DNA of 64,000 bases from Paenibacillus sp. 19GGS1-52 (GCF_022369515.1 NZ_CP059724.1:2294001-2358000), one strand, 5' to 3'; counted from the stretch's first letter, positions 16,719 to 25,387 are shown. Numbers and translations are program-made. The notes: generated by a model from the letters alone, not told the origin.

Positions 16719-16928
16719 TTGGTCTTAGTATTTTTCCAATCGGTGTATGGAGTAAATGTGTATTTTGCACGAAAGTATCTGCTTTATTTTAATGAAATAT
16801 CCGCTATAGTTCGTAACATTGTTATTTTAATAAGAAAAGAAAGAAACATACCAAAGGATAAGATAGAAATCTTAATAAATGATTTGGAAGATTATAGGGT
16901 AGAAGGGACATGGTTCATTAATGGGTGA
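16719..16928 (+). pseudogene. Fragment of a paralogue of the 15905 gene
   Basis: The segment NEISAIVRNIVILIRKE-NIPKDKIEILINDLEDYR matches the N-terminal half of the 15905 product, both in protein and clearly in DNA (16790-16900). The start and C-terminal half are missing, and the upstream residues are unrelated. The frame runs 8 nt into the next gene. I call it a truncated duplicate, although a small expressed protein cannot be excluded. Confidence 0.6.
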
Positions 16929-17343
16929 TAATAAAGATAATGATATTGTACCTGCTAGGCGAATAGGAATGTATCACATTGGTTGGACTTACGATGAATT
17001 AATCGAACATTTATCAGAAGGGTTTAAGCAAAAAGAACTTGAACAACAAATTACTCTTCAAACGAGTAATATTAAGTTTTGGATTAGTAAAGGTAGTAGA
17101 ACGGTAACACAGATAATGGCGTATGATAGGTTCGACGGGAAATTTCTTGAAGAGATCGGTATTGGAAGTTGCCTTAAAGATATTACACGACTTGGAATTA
17201 AGTATAAACAAAATGAAAATGATTATGTATATGAGTTGCCTGATTATCCTGGGATATGCTTCGAGTTAGAAGATATTGATGAATGGGACGAGTTAACAGC
17301 TCCTATTGAGTATATATCTATCTATGAAACTAACTTGAATTGA
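16921..17343 (+). CDS. Hypothetical protein, immunity-cluster member
   Basis: A 140-aa soluble acidic protein. Residues 10-60 read as IGMYHIGWTYDELIEHL followed by IKFWISKGSRTVTQIMAY, then IGIGSCLKDI and a conserved-looking ELPDYPGICFELEDIDEWDE. I recall similar small proteins in firmicutes near polymorphic toxin loci but cannot name the family. The ATG overlaps the end of the preceding fragment; only a weak RBS (GAAGGGA) precedes it. Last gene before direct repeat B. Confidence 0.6.
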   Translation: MGDNKDNDIVPARRIGMYHIGWTYDELIEHLSEGFKQKELEQQITLQTSNIKFWISKGSRTVTQIMAYDRFDGKFLEEIGIGSCLKDITRLGIKYKQNENDYVYELPDYPGICFELEDIDEWDELTAPIEYISIYETNLN

Positions 17344-17357
17344 GTTTCTTTTTTTCT

Positions 17358-17442
17358 TGAACTCCCCTGGTAATCCTCAAAAATTAAATACTGAACATAT
17401 AAAAACAGTCGCCTCGATGTAGTATCCGAGACGACTGTTTTT
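17358..17442. repeat. Direct repeat, copy B
   Basis: Matches copy A (15124-15208) at 73 of 85 positions, including a degenerate version of the SDR stop region, although no SDR gene precedes it. It therefore marks a duplication end, an excision scar or recombination between similar loci. Confidence 0.85.
17403..17442. terminator. Bidirectional terminator between convergent genes
   Basis: AAACAGTCG-CCTCGA / TCCGAGACGACTGTTT hairpin with A and T runs on both sides. It lies between the plus-strand cluster and the minus-strand aldo/keto reductase. Confidence 0.8.
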
Positions 17443-17453
17443 CATATCAATCC

Positions 17454-18389
17454 TTACCATCCAAGCTCCTGTCCCTTAATTTCCTTCGCCCACAACTCCT
17501 GCAGGCGCTTCACATGTTCCTCTGGCATAACCGCATCACTGGCGGCGATATTCTCAATAAGCTGGGTGCTATTTCTAACACCTGGGATCACTGTGGTTAC
17601 TGCAGGGTATGCAAGGATGAATCTTAGCGCGGCCATGGTCATCGTGGTCTCTTCATTGGTAATGAATTTGATTTGCTCAAGCAGGGCGGCGCGTTTCTCA
17701 ATGATCTCTGGGGACCAACGTTTTCTTACGCCGGCAAAGGTACTCTTGCTGTTGTATTTTCCGGACAGCCAGCCCGAGTCCAGCGGCACCTTGACGATGA
17801 TCGCAATGCCTTTGTCTTGCGCAAGCTTGAAGGCTTCTGCAGTCTCCTGATAAAAGATATTGAACATGACCTCCATCACGCCGATATTCGTATGCTGAAT
17901 AACCTCGAGCATTTCCGGGACGGAATCCACAGAGACACCGTAGGATAATATTTTCCCCTCGGCTTTTAGAGTCTCCATTACGTCATAATGACCATACTTT
18001 CCATCCAGAACGTTAAAGGGAGGATTATGTAAAATAACGGAATCCACATAGTCGGTTTGCAGTCGGATTAAGCTTTGTTCTACGGAACCTCGGATCTGAT
18101 CTGCAGCATAATCTATACTGCCATCGGCTCTATGGCCGAATTTGGTGTTAATTACGGCGCCACTCCGTCTTCTGGCCAAGGCGGTTCCGAGTAGCTCTTC
18201 GCTTCTACCCTGTCCATAATTGGGAGCGGTATCAAAAAAGTTCAGTCCTCTATCCAAAGCCTCATGCACAAGCGAGATTGCCGCTGTATCCTCCATGGCC
18301 TCCCAATCCTGTCTGTTGCCAAGCTGCCAAGCGCCAAAGCCAATTTCCGAAACGGATTTCCCCGTATTGCCATACTGTCTTGTGTTCAA
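17454..18389 (-). CDS. Aldo/keto reductase
   Basis: A ~311-aa NAD(P)H-dependent TIM-barrel reductase. Catalytic residues are visible as FFDTAPNYG (Asp53, Tyr58), NTKFGH (Lys83) and ILHNPP (His121), and the C-terminal cofactor region VIPGVRNSTQLIENI is present. The frame reaches ATG 18410, but GGGGAGAG lies inside those first codons and is spaced correctly for UUG 18387-18389, giving MNTRQYGNTGKSVSEIG, the usual family start. Single gene, divergent from the TetR gene. Substrate unknown; plant- and sugar-aldehyde reductases share this pattern. Confidence 0.9.
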   Translation of the reverse strand: MNTRQYGNTGKSVSEIGFGAWQLGNRQDWEAMEDTAAISLVHEALDRGLNFFDTAPNYGQGRSEELLGTALARRRSGAVINTKFGHRADGSIDYAADQIRGSVEQSLIRLQTDYVDSVILHNPPFNVLDGKYGHYDVMETLKAEGKILSYGVSVDSVPEMLEVIQHTNIGVMEVMFNIFYQETAEAFKLAQDKGIAIIVKVPLDSGWLSGKYNSKSTFAGVRKRWSPEIIEKRAALLEQIKFITNEETTMTMAALRFILAYPAVTTVIPGVRNSTQLIENIAASDAVMPEEHVKRLQELWAKEIKGQELGW

Positions 18390-18571
18390 TATGCTTCTCT
18401 CCCCGTACATATAATAAGGTCCATGCCCCGTATTTTAGACTTTTTTCACCTAGGAAGCAAACTGGATCGTCGGTCAGCGTGCGACTTTAAGCCCGTTGAT
18501 AGATAGTGTATTGTATAAGAGAAACTTGAACTCAAACCGCTATCCTATTAATAGGTATGCAGGAGGTATTT

Positions 18572-19144
18572 ATGTCTTATTCACAAATTACGAAGAATGC
18601 GTTAGCCCGTTCGCTCAAAAAGCTCATGCTGACCCAACCGCTCCACAAGATCACCATTCAGCAGCTTACGGCGGATTGCGGAGTGACTCGGCATACTTTT
18701 TATAATCATTTTCAGGATATTTATGAGCTGCTGGGCTGGGTCTATCAGACAGAGATTATCGAGGGTCTTGAGGAATACCGTAACTGTGCTGGCTGGAAGC
18801 AGGGCTTCCTGAGCGTGTTGTATTATACGCAGAGCAACAAAACCATTTGCTTGAACACTTTTCATTCGCTTGGACGTGAGCATCTGGAAGATTTCTTGTA
18901 TGGTATCATTTATGATGTGATTATTAAGGTCGTGAATGAGCTGGATGAGGAACGGAATGAGCAGGCAGCGCAACAGGCCAAACAGGAGATTGCTGATTTC
19001 TACGCACTGGCTATATTGGAGCAGGTCATCCATTGGCTAAAGACAGGGGCAAATACGGACCCAACCCAGATCGTGGACAAAGTCGGCAGAATTATGGACG
19101 GCAGTATCACCAGAGGTCTGGAGAACTATCAGATCAGCAAATGA
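18572..19144 (+). CDS. TetR/AcrR family regulator next to oleate hydratase
   Basis: A 190-aa repressor type with an N-terminal helix-turn-helix (ITIQQLTADCGVTRHTFYNHF) and a C-terminal domain of the type found in DhaS-like regulators. GGAGG sits 6-7 nt before ATG 18572; the in-frame ATG at 18557 lies upstream of that site. The gene is followed by oleate hydratase in the same direction, a pairing known in other firmicutes, so an unsaturated fatty acid is the likely inducer. That is inference from context. Confidence 0.85.
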   Translation: MSYSQITKNALARSLKKLMLTQPLHKITIQQLTADCGVTRHTFYNHFQDIYELLGWVYQTEIIEGLEEYRNCAGWKQGFLSVLYYTQSNKTICLNTFHSLGREHLEDFLYGIIYDVIIKVVNELDEERNEQAAQQAKQEIADFYALAILEQVIHWLKTGANTDPTQIVDKVGRIMDGSITRGLENYQISK

Positions 19145-19284
19145 TAAATGACACAAAACCATACTTATGTGTAAACGCTGCACATTTGCGCTTAGCTGTC
19201 CATAGAATTCTTCCTCCTCAGTGGGTATATTGAAGGCAGTTGATAGGCAAACCACCTACTGAAATTGAGAAAGGAAGAAGAGAA

Positions 19285-20979
19285 ATGGGAACATACCAAA
19301 GAATTAATCCATTAGTACAGGAAGGTATCGCATCCAAAAAAGCATATTTAGTTGGCGGAGGCATCGCCTCGCTGTCTGCGGCAGCCTTTCTAATCCGTGA
19401 TGGGCATATGCCCGGGAAGAACATTCATATTCTAGAACAATCCGCCATTTACGGCGGTTCGATGGACGGTGCAGGCAATGCCAAGGACGGTTACAGCGCT
19501 CGGGGTGGACGCGAGATTGAAGAACATTTTGAATGTTTTATGGAGCTGTACGGATTTATTCCATCCTTGACCAATCCCGACCGGACGGTGCTGGATGAGT
19601 TCCGTGAGCTGAACCTTGCCGAACCGATTGAATCTCATTGCCGTTTGGTTGAAAATGAAGGCCAAAAGGCTGACTTCTCCTCGTTAGGTCTGTCGACCGC
19701 ACACGCACTGCAGCTAGGCAAGCTGACTTTAGCTACGGAAGAGAAGCTGGGTGCAGTCACCATTGAACAGTTCTTTGATCCGACCTTCCTGGAAACGAAC
19801 TTTTGGTATTTCTGGCGCTCAATGTTTGCTTTTGAGAATTGGCATAGTGTGGTTGAGGTTAAACGATATATGGAGCGCTTTATGCATCTGATTTCCGGCA
19901 TGAACCAACTGAAAGGCATCCTGCATACCGAATACAATCAGTATGATTCGTTGATTCTTCCGCTGCTGAAATGGCTGGAAGCGCAAGGCGTCAACTTTGA
20001 TAAAGGCCATCAGGTGGTGGATCTGGACTATGATATGGCTAACGGTGAAACAACCGTAATTGGAATTCAGCTGCTGGTGAACGGATCACCGAAGACTATT
20101 TCGACTACCCGTAATGATCTGGTCATGGTGACCAATGGTTCTATGACGGAGAATTCCACTCGGGGTGATATGGATCATCCGGCCATCCCCAATCGCTCGC
20201 TAACGGAACGGGGCTGCTGGAGTCTATGGGAAAATCTGGCGGCTAAGTCTCCTGATTTCGGCCATCCAGAGGTGTTCTGCGGCGATATCGACAAGACTAA
20301 ATGGTTGTCTTTTACCATGACCTTTACCGATGACGAAATCGTATTCCCGTATTTGTTAGAACTGACTGGTGATTTGCCAGGTATGGGCGGCGTCGTTACG
20401 ATTAAGGATTCCAACTGGATGATGTCATGGACCGCACCGAAGCAGCCTCATTTCATCAACCAGCCGGAGAACGTCAAGGTACTGTGGGCGTATGGTTTAT
20501 TCCCTGATGCTGAAGGCAACTTCATCAAGAAGAAGATGGCCGACTGTACCGGCAGCGAGCTGCTTCAGGAGCTGTGCTATCATATTGGACTGAAGGATCG
20601 TATCCCGGAAATTCTGGAACATACAACCAACGTCATTCCTTGCATGATGCCTTATATTACTTCACAGTTTATGCCTCGTGTGTTGGGTGACCGTCCGGAG
20701 GTTGTTCCGCAAGGCAGCACTAACTTTGCTTTCCTCGGCCAGTTCGCCGAAGTGGCGGATGACTGTGTCTTTACTGTGGAATATTCAGTGAGATCAGCTA
20801 TGATGGCGTCCTACCAATTGCTGAATCTTGAAAAAGAAGTGATTCCCGTCCATCCGAGCAAGTATGACATTCGTGTGCTGCTGACAGCGCTCAGAACCTG
20901 CATGGGCAACAAAACGCTTCCGCTAGATAAAACATTAGGCCAGCTTTTGAGTGGAACTATCATTGCTAAGCTGCTGTAA
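19285..20979 (+). CDS. ohyA: Oleate hydratase (myosin-cross-reactive antigen family)
   Basis: A 564-aa FAD-dependent enzyme that adds water to the cis-9 double bond of oleate and related fatty acids, giving 10-hydroxy fatty acids; in several firmicutes it detoxifies host or environmental unsaturated fatty acids. It shows the dinucleotide motif VGGGIASLSAAAFL (23-36), ILEQ, the ARGGREIEEHFECF loop, and the late GQFAEVADDCVFTVEYSVRSAM region binding FAD. AAAGGAAG precedes ATG 19285. Length is normal for the family. No signal peptide; peripheral membrane action is known for the family. Confidence 0.96.
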   Translation: MGTYQRINPLVQEGIASKKAYLVGGGIASLSAAAFLIRDGHMPGKNIHILEQSAIYGGSMDGAGNAKDGYSARGGREIEEHFECFMELYGFIPSLTNPDRTVLDEFRELNLAEPIESHCRLVENEGQKADFSSLGLSTAHALQLGKLTLATEEKLGAVTIEQFFDPTFLETNFWYFWRSMFAFENWHSVVEVKRYMERFMHLISGMNQLKGILHTEYNQYDSLILPLLKWLEAQGVNFDKGHQVVDLDYDMANGETTVIGIQLLVNGSPKTISTTRNDLVMVTNGSMTENSTRGDMDHPAIPNRSLTERGCWSLWENLAAKSPDFGHPEVFCGDIDKTKWLSFTMTFTDDEIVFPYLLELTGDLPGMGGVVTIKDSNWMMSWTAPKQPHFINQPENVKVLWAYGLFPDAEGNFIKKKMADCTGSELLQELCYHIGLKDRIPEILEHTTNVIPCMMPYITSQFMPRVLGDRPEVVPQGSTNFAFLGQFAEVADDCVFTVEYSVRSAMMASYQLLNLEKEVIPVHPSKYDIRVLLTALRTCMGNKTLPLDKTLGQLLSGTIIAKLL

Positions 20980-20998
20980 ATATATGAATGAATGAATG

Positions 20999-21036
20999 AT
21001 AAGGGCCTGCTTCTTGAAGCAGGTCTTATTTTTTTG
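20999..21036 (+). terminator. Terminator after oleate hydratase
   Basis: ATAAG-GCCTGCTTC / GAAGCAGG-CTTAT hairpin with a very short loop and a run of seven Ts. Confidence 0.88.
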
Positions 21037-21095
21037 CGTGTAGCAGTTGGGAATGAACAAGAACATATTGGATAATTATAGGAGGGAGATGTATA

Positions 21096-21143
21096 GTGTT
21101 AATGAGTTATAGGGAGCTAACCATTAGGAGGCAAATCTATTGA
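21096..21143 (+). pseudogene. Truncated 5' end of a third immunity-like paralogue
   Basis: GGAGGG, then GUG and codons for MLMSYRELTI match the start of the 15284 gene (MLNYRELTI) in DNA as well as protein. Right after the codons for ELTI the match stops and UGA follows. This is the scar of a third copy, cut at about 21126. Confidence 0.75.
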
Positions 21144-21400
21144 CTAAACAATCATAGAAGTAGATTCGATATTTGGTCTCGTTTGGCGTAGTCCTATTCG
21201 CAATTTGTATATTTGTTAACCCCCTTTAAAGACTCTACACAGGTTTAATGATGCTTAACTTGAGTTTAGTAATGTTGGTTCAATTGTTTGAGTTGAAAGG
21301 TTCAGAGCGGGGACCACGTGGAGATTATCAAAGGGTAGTATCATTGATCGCCTGCGCTGCATATCTTGCTTCTTCACTTTATGCATTCAGTACCCTTTAA
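21140..21400 (+). pseudogene. Small membrane protein gene with three in-frame stops
   Basis: A single frame from UUG 21140 (GGAGG at 21127-21131) to UAA 21398-21400 would encode an ~86-aa protein with three hydrophobic segments (LVSFGVVLFAICIFV, MMLNLSLVMLVQLFEL, VVSLIACAAYLASSLYA) if UAG, UAG and UAA near the first third are ignored. The layout resembles the small DUF3953-type membrane proteins; that is a loose match. The codons stay in register, so decay is by point mutations. Confidence 0.6.
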
Positions 21401-21463
21401 TTGAAAAAAAAGAGTAAACAAGATATCAAAAATCAGAGGTTGACTTTACGTGAACACAGCGTA

Positions 21464-21487
21464 GGGTCGGAAGAACCCTCCGAACCC
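21464..21487 (+). promoter_or_regulatory. Leader hairpin upstream of the ABC transporter
   Basis: GGGTCGGA and TCCGAACCC can pair with one bulged base around a 7-base loop. No T run follows. It lies 50 nt before the ATP-binding protein gene and could be a transcript leader structure. Weak evidence. Confidence 0.25.
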
Positions 21488-21536
21488 GTAGTAGCTTAAT
21501 TCACGAGCGATAAAACCAGAGAAAGAAGAGACCCAA

Positions 21537-22313
21537 ATGGCAATTCTAGAAGTAGAGAATCTCTCTAAAGAGTATAAAGGCAAAGCCAAAGGAAAAGGAA
21601 ATGGAAATGGGTATCAAGCCCTGCGAGACATCAGCCTGAACGTGGACACTGGAGAGTTTGTGGCGATCATGGGGCCCTCGGGCAGCGGGAAGACGACGCT
21701 TTTGAATATCCTCAGCGGGATTGACACGGAATATAGTGGGGTGGTACGGATTGCGGAGACCAGTATAAGTGAGATGACCAAGAACGAGCTTGCGCTTTTT
21801 CGGCGGCAGCGGATGGGGTTTGTGTTTCAGGATTATAATCTGCTGGACAGTCTGACTCTGCGCGAAAATGTAATGCTGCCGATGGTGCTGGATGAACGTG
21901 AAGTTGACGAGATTAACGCTAAGACCGATGAGACGCTGCTGCTGTTCGATATTGATGAGGTAAAGGATAAATACCCATACACAGTGTCAGGCGGACAACA
22001 GCAGCGAGCGGCGATCAGCAGAGCGATAATTAATGATCCGGATGTGATTTTTGCGGACGAGCCTACAGGGAATTTGGATTCCAAGTCTTCAAGCACAGTG
22101 ATGAAATGCTTCAGCCAGCTGAACTCTCAACAAGGAGCAACGATCGTTATGGTTACACATGATCCGTTTGCGGCCAGCTTTTGCAGCAGAGTGGTATTCA
22201 TTAAGGACGGTACAGTCGGCATGGAGATTGCCAGAGAGGGTGCGCGTAAGGATTTTTTTGACACTATACTGGAAACGCTGGCGGTTATGGGAGGGGGAGA
22301 AGATGACCTTTAG
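21537..22313 (+). CDS. ABC transporter ATP-binding protein, Bce type
   Basis: A 258-aa ATPase of the MacB/BceA class: Walker A GPSGSGKTT (46-54), Q loop FQDYNLLDSLT, signature SGGQQQRAAISRA, Walker B VIFADEPTGNLDS. Bce-type transporters remove or sense peptide antibiotics such as bacitracin. It is followed by, and overlaps, its permease. A lysine/glycine-rich insert (KGKAKGKGNGNG, residues 14-25) between the first strands is unusual. No two-component genes lie beside it, in contrast to typical bceRSAB loci. Confidence 0.9.
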   Translation: MAILEVENLSKEYKGKAKGKGNGNGYQALRDISLNVDTGEFVAIMGPSGSGKTTLLNILSGIDTEYSGVVRIAETSISEMTKNELALFRRQRMGFVFQDYNLLDSLTLRENVMLPMVLDEREVDEINAKTDETLLLFDIDEVKDKYPYTVSGGQQQRAAISRAIINDPDVIFADEPTGNLDSKSSSTVMKCFSQLNSQQGATIVMVTHDPFAASFCSRVVFIKDGTVGMEIAREGARKDFFDTILETLAVMGGGEDDL

Positions 22314-24243
22314 GAGAATGGCCTTTCAGATATTTAAGGCTAACTTTAGAAGATATCTATTGTTTTTCCTGTGCAGCAGCTTTACGATCATGATCTTCTT
22401 CTCCTACTACATGCTGTACACGAACCCACAATTCAATAATCCTTATGAAGTAAATGGGATGATCTCCAGTAATCTAATTGCGCCTCTTTATGTAATCCGT
22501 GTGTTCTCTGTGTTGTTAATTATTTATGCGCAAACGACCTTCGTGAAATTTAGAAAAAGCGACTTTGGGCTGTTTATGGTCCTCGGCATGTCGACTCAAA
22601 ATATCCGCAAGATTATGTTGTTGGAGAATGGTCTAATCGCCATCATTTCCATCGTTACCGGATTAGTGGCAGGAACGATCTTTGCACCGCTTTTTTATAT
22701 GATCGTCTCACAAGTGATTGATTTGGAGAATGTCTCATTTACATTAACGTTGGATAGCTATCTTTATACCGCTTTATTTTTTGGCGCAGTGTATGTTATA
22801 GCGACTGCCGGCAATCTGCTCTTAACCTGGAGATACAGTATAGTACGTCTATTAAAAGAAAGAAGGACCGCAGACCGCAGTCTGATCCACGGAAAACTGC
22901 CCGGTTTCATCGGAATCGCTCTGCTGGGCCTTGCTGTTTATGATCTTCTTAGCCATTTAACTATAAATAACTCCAATGTTATTTTCAGAAGTATGGCCAT
23001 TACTATGATCGGAGTCTTCTTAATATTATCCAGTCTGGGGGACTGGGTAAAATTCAGCTTGTCTCGCTCAGCAAAATCCTATCATAAGCATATGGTGTTT
23101 AGTTCTGATCTGAGCTACAAGCTGGGTCGTTCCCGGATCATCCTTTTGCTAATTACTATCTTGATCACTTTTAGCCTCTTCCTCAGCAGTATGGTCCTTT
23201 TTTTATCCAACGAATCGCAGGAAACTGCTGTTAAGCATAACCCATATCAAATCGCGTACATAGAGGCGTTCGGGAAGAACCAAATTTCGGAAGAGACATT
23301 AAATAAGATCGTTAATAAGGGTGAAACGCCGCTTACTTCTCATCGAGTGCTGGAATATATCGAGCTATTTCCTACAAAAGTATTTCTGGATCAGAATATT
23401 AATACTCTAAGCGGGAGTACTTATAAAGTGGAACAGGGTCACTTTCTAAATCTAGCATTAGTGGACCAGAGTATCGGTGACGCAAATAATATATCAGAAA
23501 TGTCGACCTACGACATAGAGCTTGCTTCTGGTAAGAAGACGCTGCTCTCGCAAGGCTCAATCGTGAGTATGTTATTTAATCAAGTCCCACTTCTTATTAA
23601 CGGGCTGCAGATCATCGTCAGTGAACAGGATTATACGGAACTCAAAGCGCTTCATCCAGAGATCGGACAGCTACATCTGCTGAATTTCAAGGATTGGAAG
23701 CGGACCGCCGACATCGACAACAAGCTAAATACGGCATTAGCACAGTACAATAAGGATAATACGGATACCTGGTATGGGGATGATCGGAAGGATGCCTTCG
23801 CATTTGGAACAGTTTCAAGAATAGGTGAATTTACCACCCTTAAACAAGCGAATCAATTTGGACTTTTTCTATTTGCGTTCGTAGGTTTATTGTTTGTTGT
23901 GTCCTCTGCCGTGGTGCTGCATTTTAGTATCCTCATGGAACTGGAGAGAGAGAAGACCAAATACAGGAAGCTTGCCAAGATCGGCATGACCTCCAAGGAA
24001 GCCGCAAAAATGATCGTTAAACCGTTTAGGCTGCTGTTTTTTCTGCCCTATGTGCTGAGCATCGCTTTCGCTACTTTTTATTTTGTATATATGGCAAAGG
24101 TTATTAATCACAAAGCGCTGGAACCTTTAGGTCTTTCACTAATGGCGGGAGGGTTGTATTTAGTCTTTCAACTGTTTTTTTATCTGCTGTACACAAGGGC
24201 TTATACTCGTAAAATGATAGCATACATGGGATTAGACACTTGA
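22303..24243 (+). CDS. ABC transporter permease, BceB/FtsX type
   Basis: A 646-aa membrane protein with the BceB layout: one N-terminal helix, a block of helices with the FtsX-like MVLGMSTQNIRKIMLLENGLIA segment, further helices, a large extracytoplasmic domain (about residues 310-500) and three final helices. The extracellular domain in this family recognises the peptide antibiotic. ATG 22303 follows GGGAGGGGGAGA and overlaps the ATPase stop by 11 nt; the frame is open further 5' inside the ATPase gene, which is an artefact. Confidence 0.9.
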   Translation: MTFRRMAFQIFKANFRRYLLFFLCSSFTIMIFFSYYMLYTNPQFNNPYEVNGMISSNLIAPLYVIRVFSVLLIIYAQTTFVKFRKSDFGLFMVLGMSTQNIRKIMLLENGLIAIISIVTGLVAGTIFAPLFYMIVSQVIDLENVSFTLTLDSYLYTALFFGAVYVIATAGNLLLTWRYSIVRLLKERRTADRSLIHGKLPGFIGIALLGLAVYDLLSHLTINNSNVIFRSMAITMIGVFLILSSLGDWVKFSLSRSAKSYHKHMVFSSDLSYKLGRSRIILLLITILITFSLFLSSMVLFLSNESQETAVKHNPYQIAYIEAFGKNQISEETLNKIVNKGETPLTSHRVLEYIELFPTKVFLDQNINTLSGSTYKVEQGHFLNLALVDQSIGDANNISEMSTYDIELASGKKTLLSQGSIVSMLFNQVPLLINGLQIIVSEQDYTELKALHPEIGQLHLLNFKDWKRTADIDNKLNTALAQYNKDNTDTWYGDDRKDAFAFGTVSRIGEFTTLKQANQFGLFLFAFVGLLFVVSSAVVLHFSILMELEREKTKYRKLAKIGMTSKEAAKMIVKPFRLLFFLPYVLSIAFATFYFVYMAKVINHKALEPLGLSLMAGGLYLVFQLFFYLLYTRAYTRKMIAYMGLDT

Positions 24244-24309
24244 GCTGAACAGTTCCCATCATGAGAATTCCTCAGGATAGGTATAATAATTTGATTTTTT
24301 TTGATTATA

Positions 24310-24349
24310 AATGATACTTTTGATCAATTTTTTATGATATATTGATTGA
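24310..24349. promoter_or_regulatory. Operator-like block upstream of the DeoR gene
   Basis: AATGATA, TTTTGATCAA, TTTATGATATATTGATTGA occur in this order. The same ordered elements recur upstream of the catabolic operon at 25569-25616, which suggests that both are sites for the DeoR protein. Confidence 0.55.
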
Positions 24350-24360
24350 AAACGCTTAAG
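24347..24360. promoter_or_regulatory. Candidate CcpA cre site
   Basis: TGAAAACGCTTAAG matches 12 of 14 positions of the cre consensus TGWNANCGNTNWCA; the last two conserved bases differ. It sits in the leader of the deoR-type gene, where CcpA binding would block transcription. Confidence 0.35.
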
Positions 24361-24375
24361 GAAAGGGTGATATAT

Positions 24376-25113
24376 ATGTTAAGAGAACAGAAAATTATCA
24401 GTTTATTGCAAAAGGCCTCGCCTTTGACTATAGAAGAGCTCGCATCCTCACTAGCCGTATCGGAGCCTACCATACGCCGCGATTTGGCCGCGATGGAAGA
24501 GAAGGGGCTAATTCTTAAACAACGGGGGGGCGCGGCGCTGCCAGGCTTGGGCTTTGAACCGATGTTCAACCAGCGACAGCAGCATAACCGTGAGCAGAAG
24601 CGCCAAATCGCCAAGTATGCGGCCAGCCAAATCCTGGAGGGTGAAGTTATTGCGCTTGATGTGGGGACAACGAGTGCTGAGCTGGCTAAAGAATTACTCA
24701 AGCTCTCCAATCTGACGATCTTTACTTACTCCCTGCAGATTGCGCTTATCCTCTCCCGTAGCCAGCATAATATATACATTATTGGTGGGCAATGTCGGAA
24801 ATCGGAACAGTCGATGGTAGGTTCCATCGCAAAGGACACGATTAGCCAGTTTAACTTTGATCGATTCTTCATGGGTCTGGCTGGCTTCAACAAGGAGCAG
24901 GGACCCACAGATTTTATCTTGGAGGAAGTTGAAATTAAGCGACTTATGATTGAGAAGTCGAAGCGGGTGATCGCCTTGGCCGATAGCTCCAAATTTGGGG
25001 GTTCATCGTTAGTCAAAGTGTGTGAATATGACGCGATTGACGAACTGATCACGAATCAGCTGGACATAACGGCAGAAGATTTAGATTACCGTGGGAAACT
25101 TACCTTCGTTTAA
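24376..25113 (+). CDS. DeoR/GlpR family transcriptional regulator
   Basis: A 245-aa repressor type: N-terminal winged helix (LTIEELASSLAVSEPTIRRDLAAMEEKGLILK) and a C-terminal DeoRC sugar-phosphate-sensing domain (ALDVGTTSAELAKEL, FDRFFMGLAGFN, IALADSSKFG). GGAAAGGGTG precedes ATG 24376; an upstream in-frame UUG lacks an RBS. It stands directly before the large catabolic operon at 25.8-40.2 kb, and both share an operator-like block. DeoR proteins usually answer to a phosphorylated sugar; the product of the FGGY kinase at 28102 is the natural candidate effector. Confidence 0.92.
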   Translation: MLREQKIISLLQKASPLTIEELASSLAVSEPTIRRDLAAMEEKGLILKQRGGAALPGLGFEPMFNQRQQHNREQKRQIAKYAASQILEGEVIALDVGTTSAELAKELLKLSNLTIFTYSLQIALILSRSQHNIYIIGGQCRKSEQSMVGSIAKDTISQFNFDRFFMGLAGFNKEQGPTDFILEEVEIKRLMIEKSKRVIALADSSKFGGSSLVKVCEYDAIDELITNQLDITAEDLDYRGKLTFV

Positions 25114-25198
25114 AATCGTTTGTCTCTTGTTAAGTTACAAGCCGGGAACCGGACTGAGAAGCCTCTATTTGCTCGAAATCAGACGATTTGGCAGTTTG

Positions 25199-25277
25199 GC
25201 GGACTCCATGGACGCTATTGACTAAATTTTATCCCAAAAGGACCTGTTTTTGCTTCAATAGAGTCTCCTGAGTCCGC
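25199..25277. repeat. Large inverted repeat (REP/MITE-like palindromic element)
   Basis: The arms GCGGACTCCATGGACGCTATTGA (split here as GCGGACTC…GACGCTATTGA) and the reverse complement of the right arm agree at 18 of 23 positions, with a ~33-base loop. There is no T run and no frame. It resembles interspersed palindromic elements of paenibacilli, judged from memory. Confidence 0.6.
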
Positions 25278-25387
25278 TGCATGTTTCCCACACCCCTCGA
25301 AAGTGAAATAGCAGCTTTACAGTCCGCCTGGTTGGAACTGCAACTATTCAGGCTTTGTATGTTACACACAATAACTTATATAGATGC

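Noticed and set aside
21440..21470. MerR-like promoter (TTGACT with a dyad containing ACGTG and GCGTA)
   Set aside because: The dyad is poor, the -10 (TAGGGT) is weak and no MerR gene is nearby.
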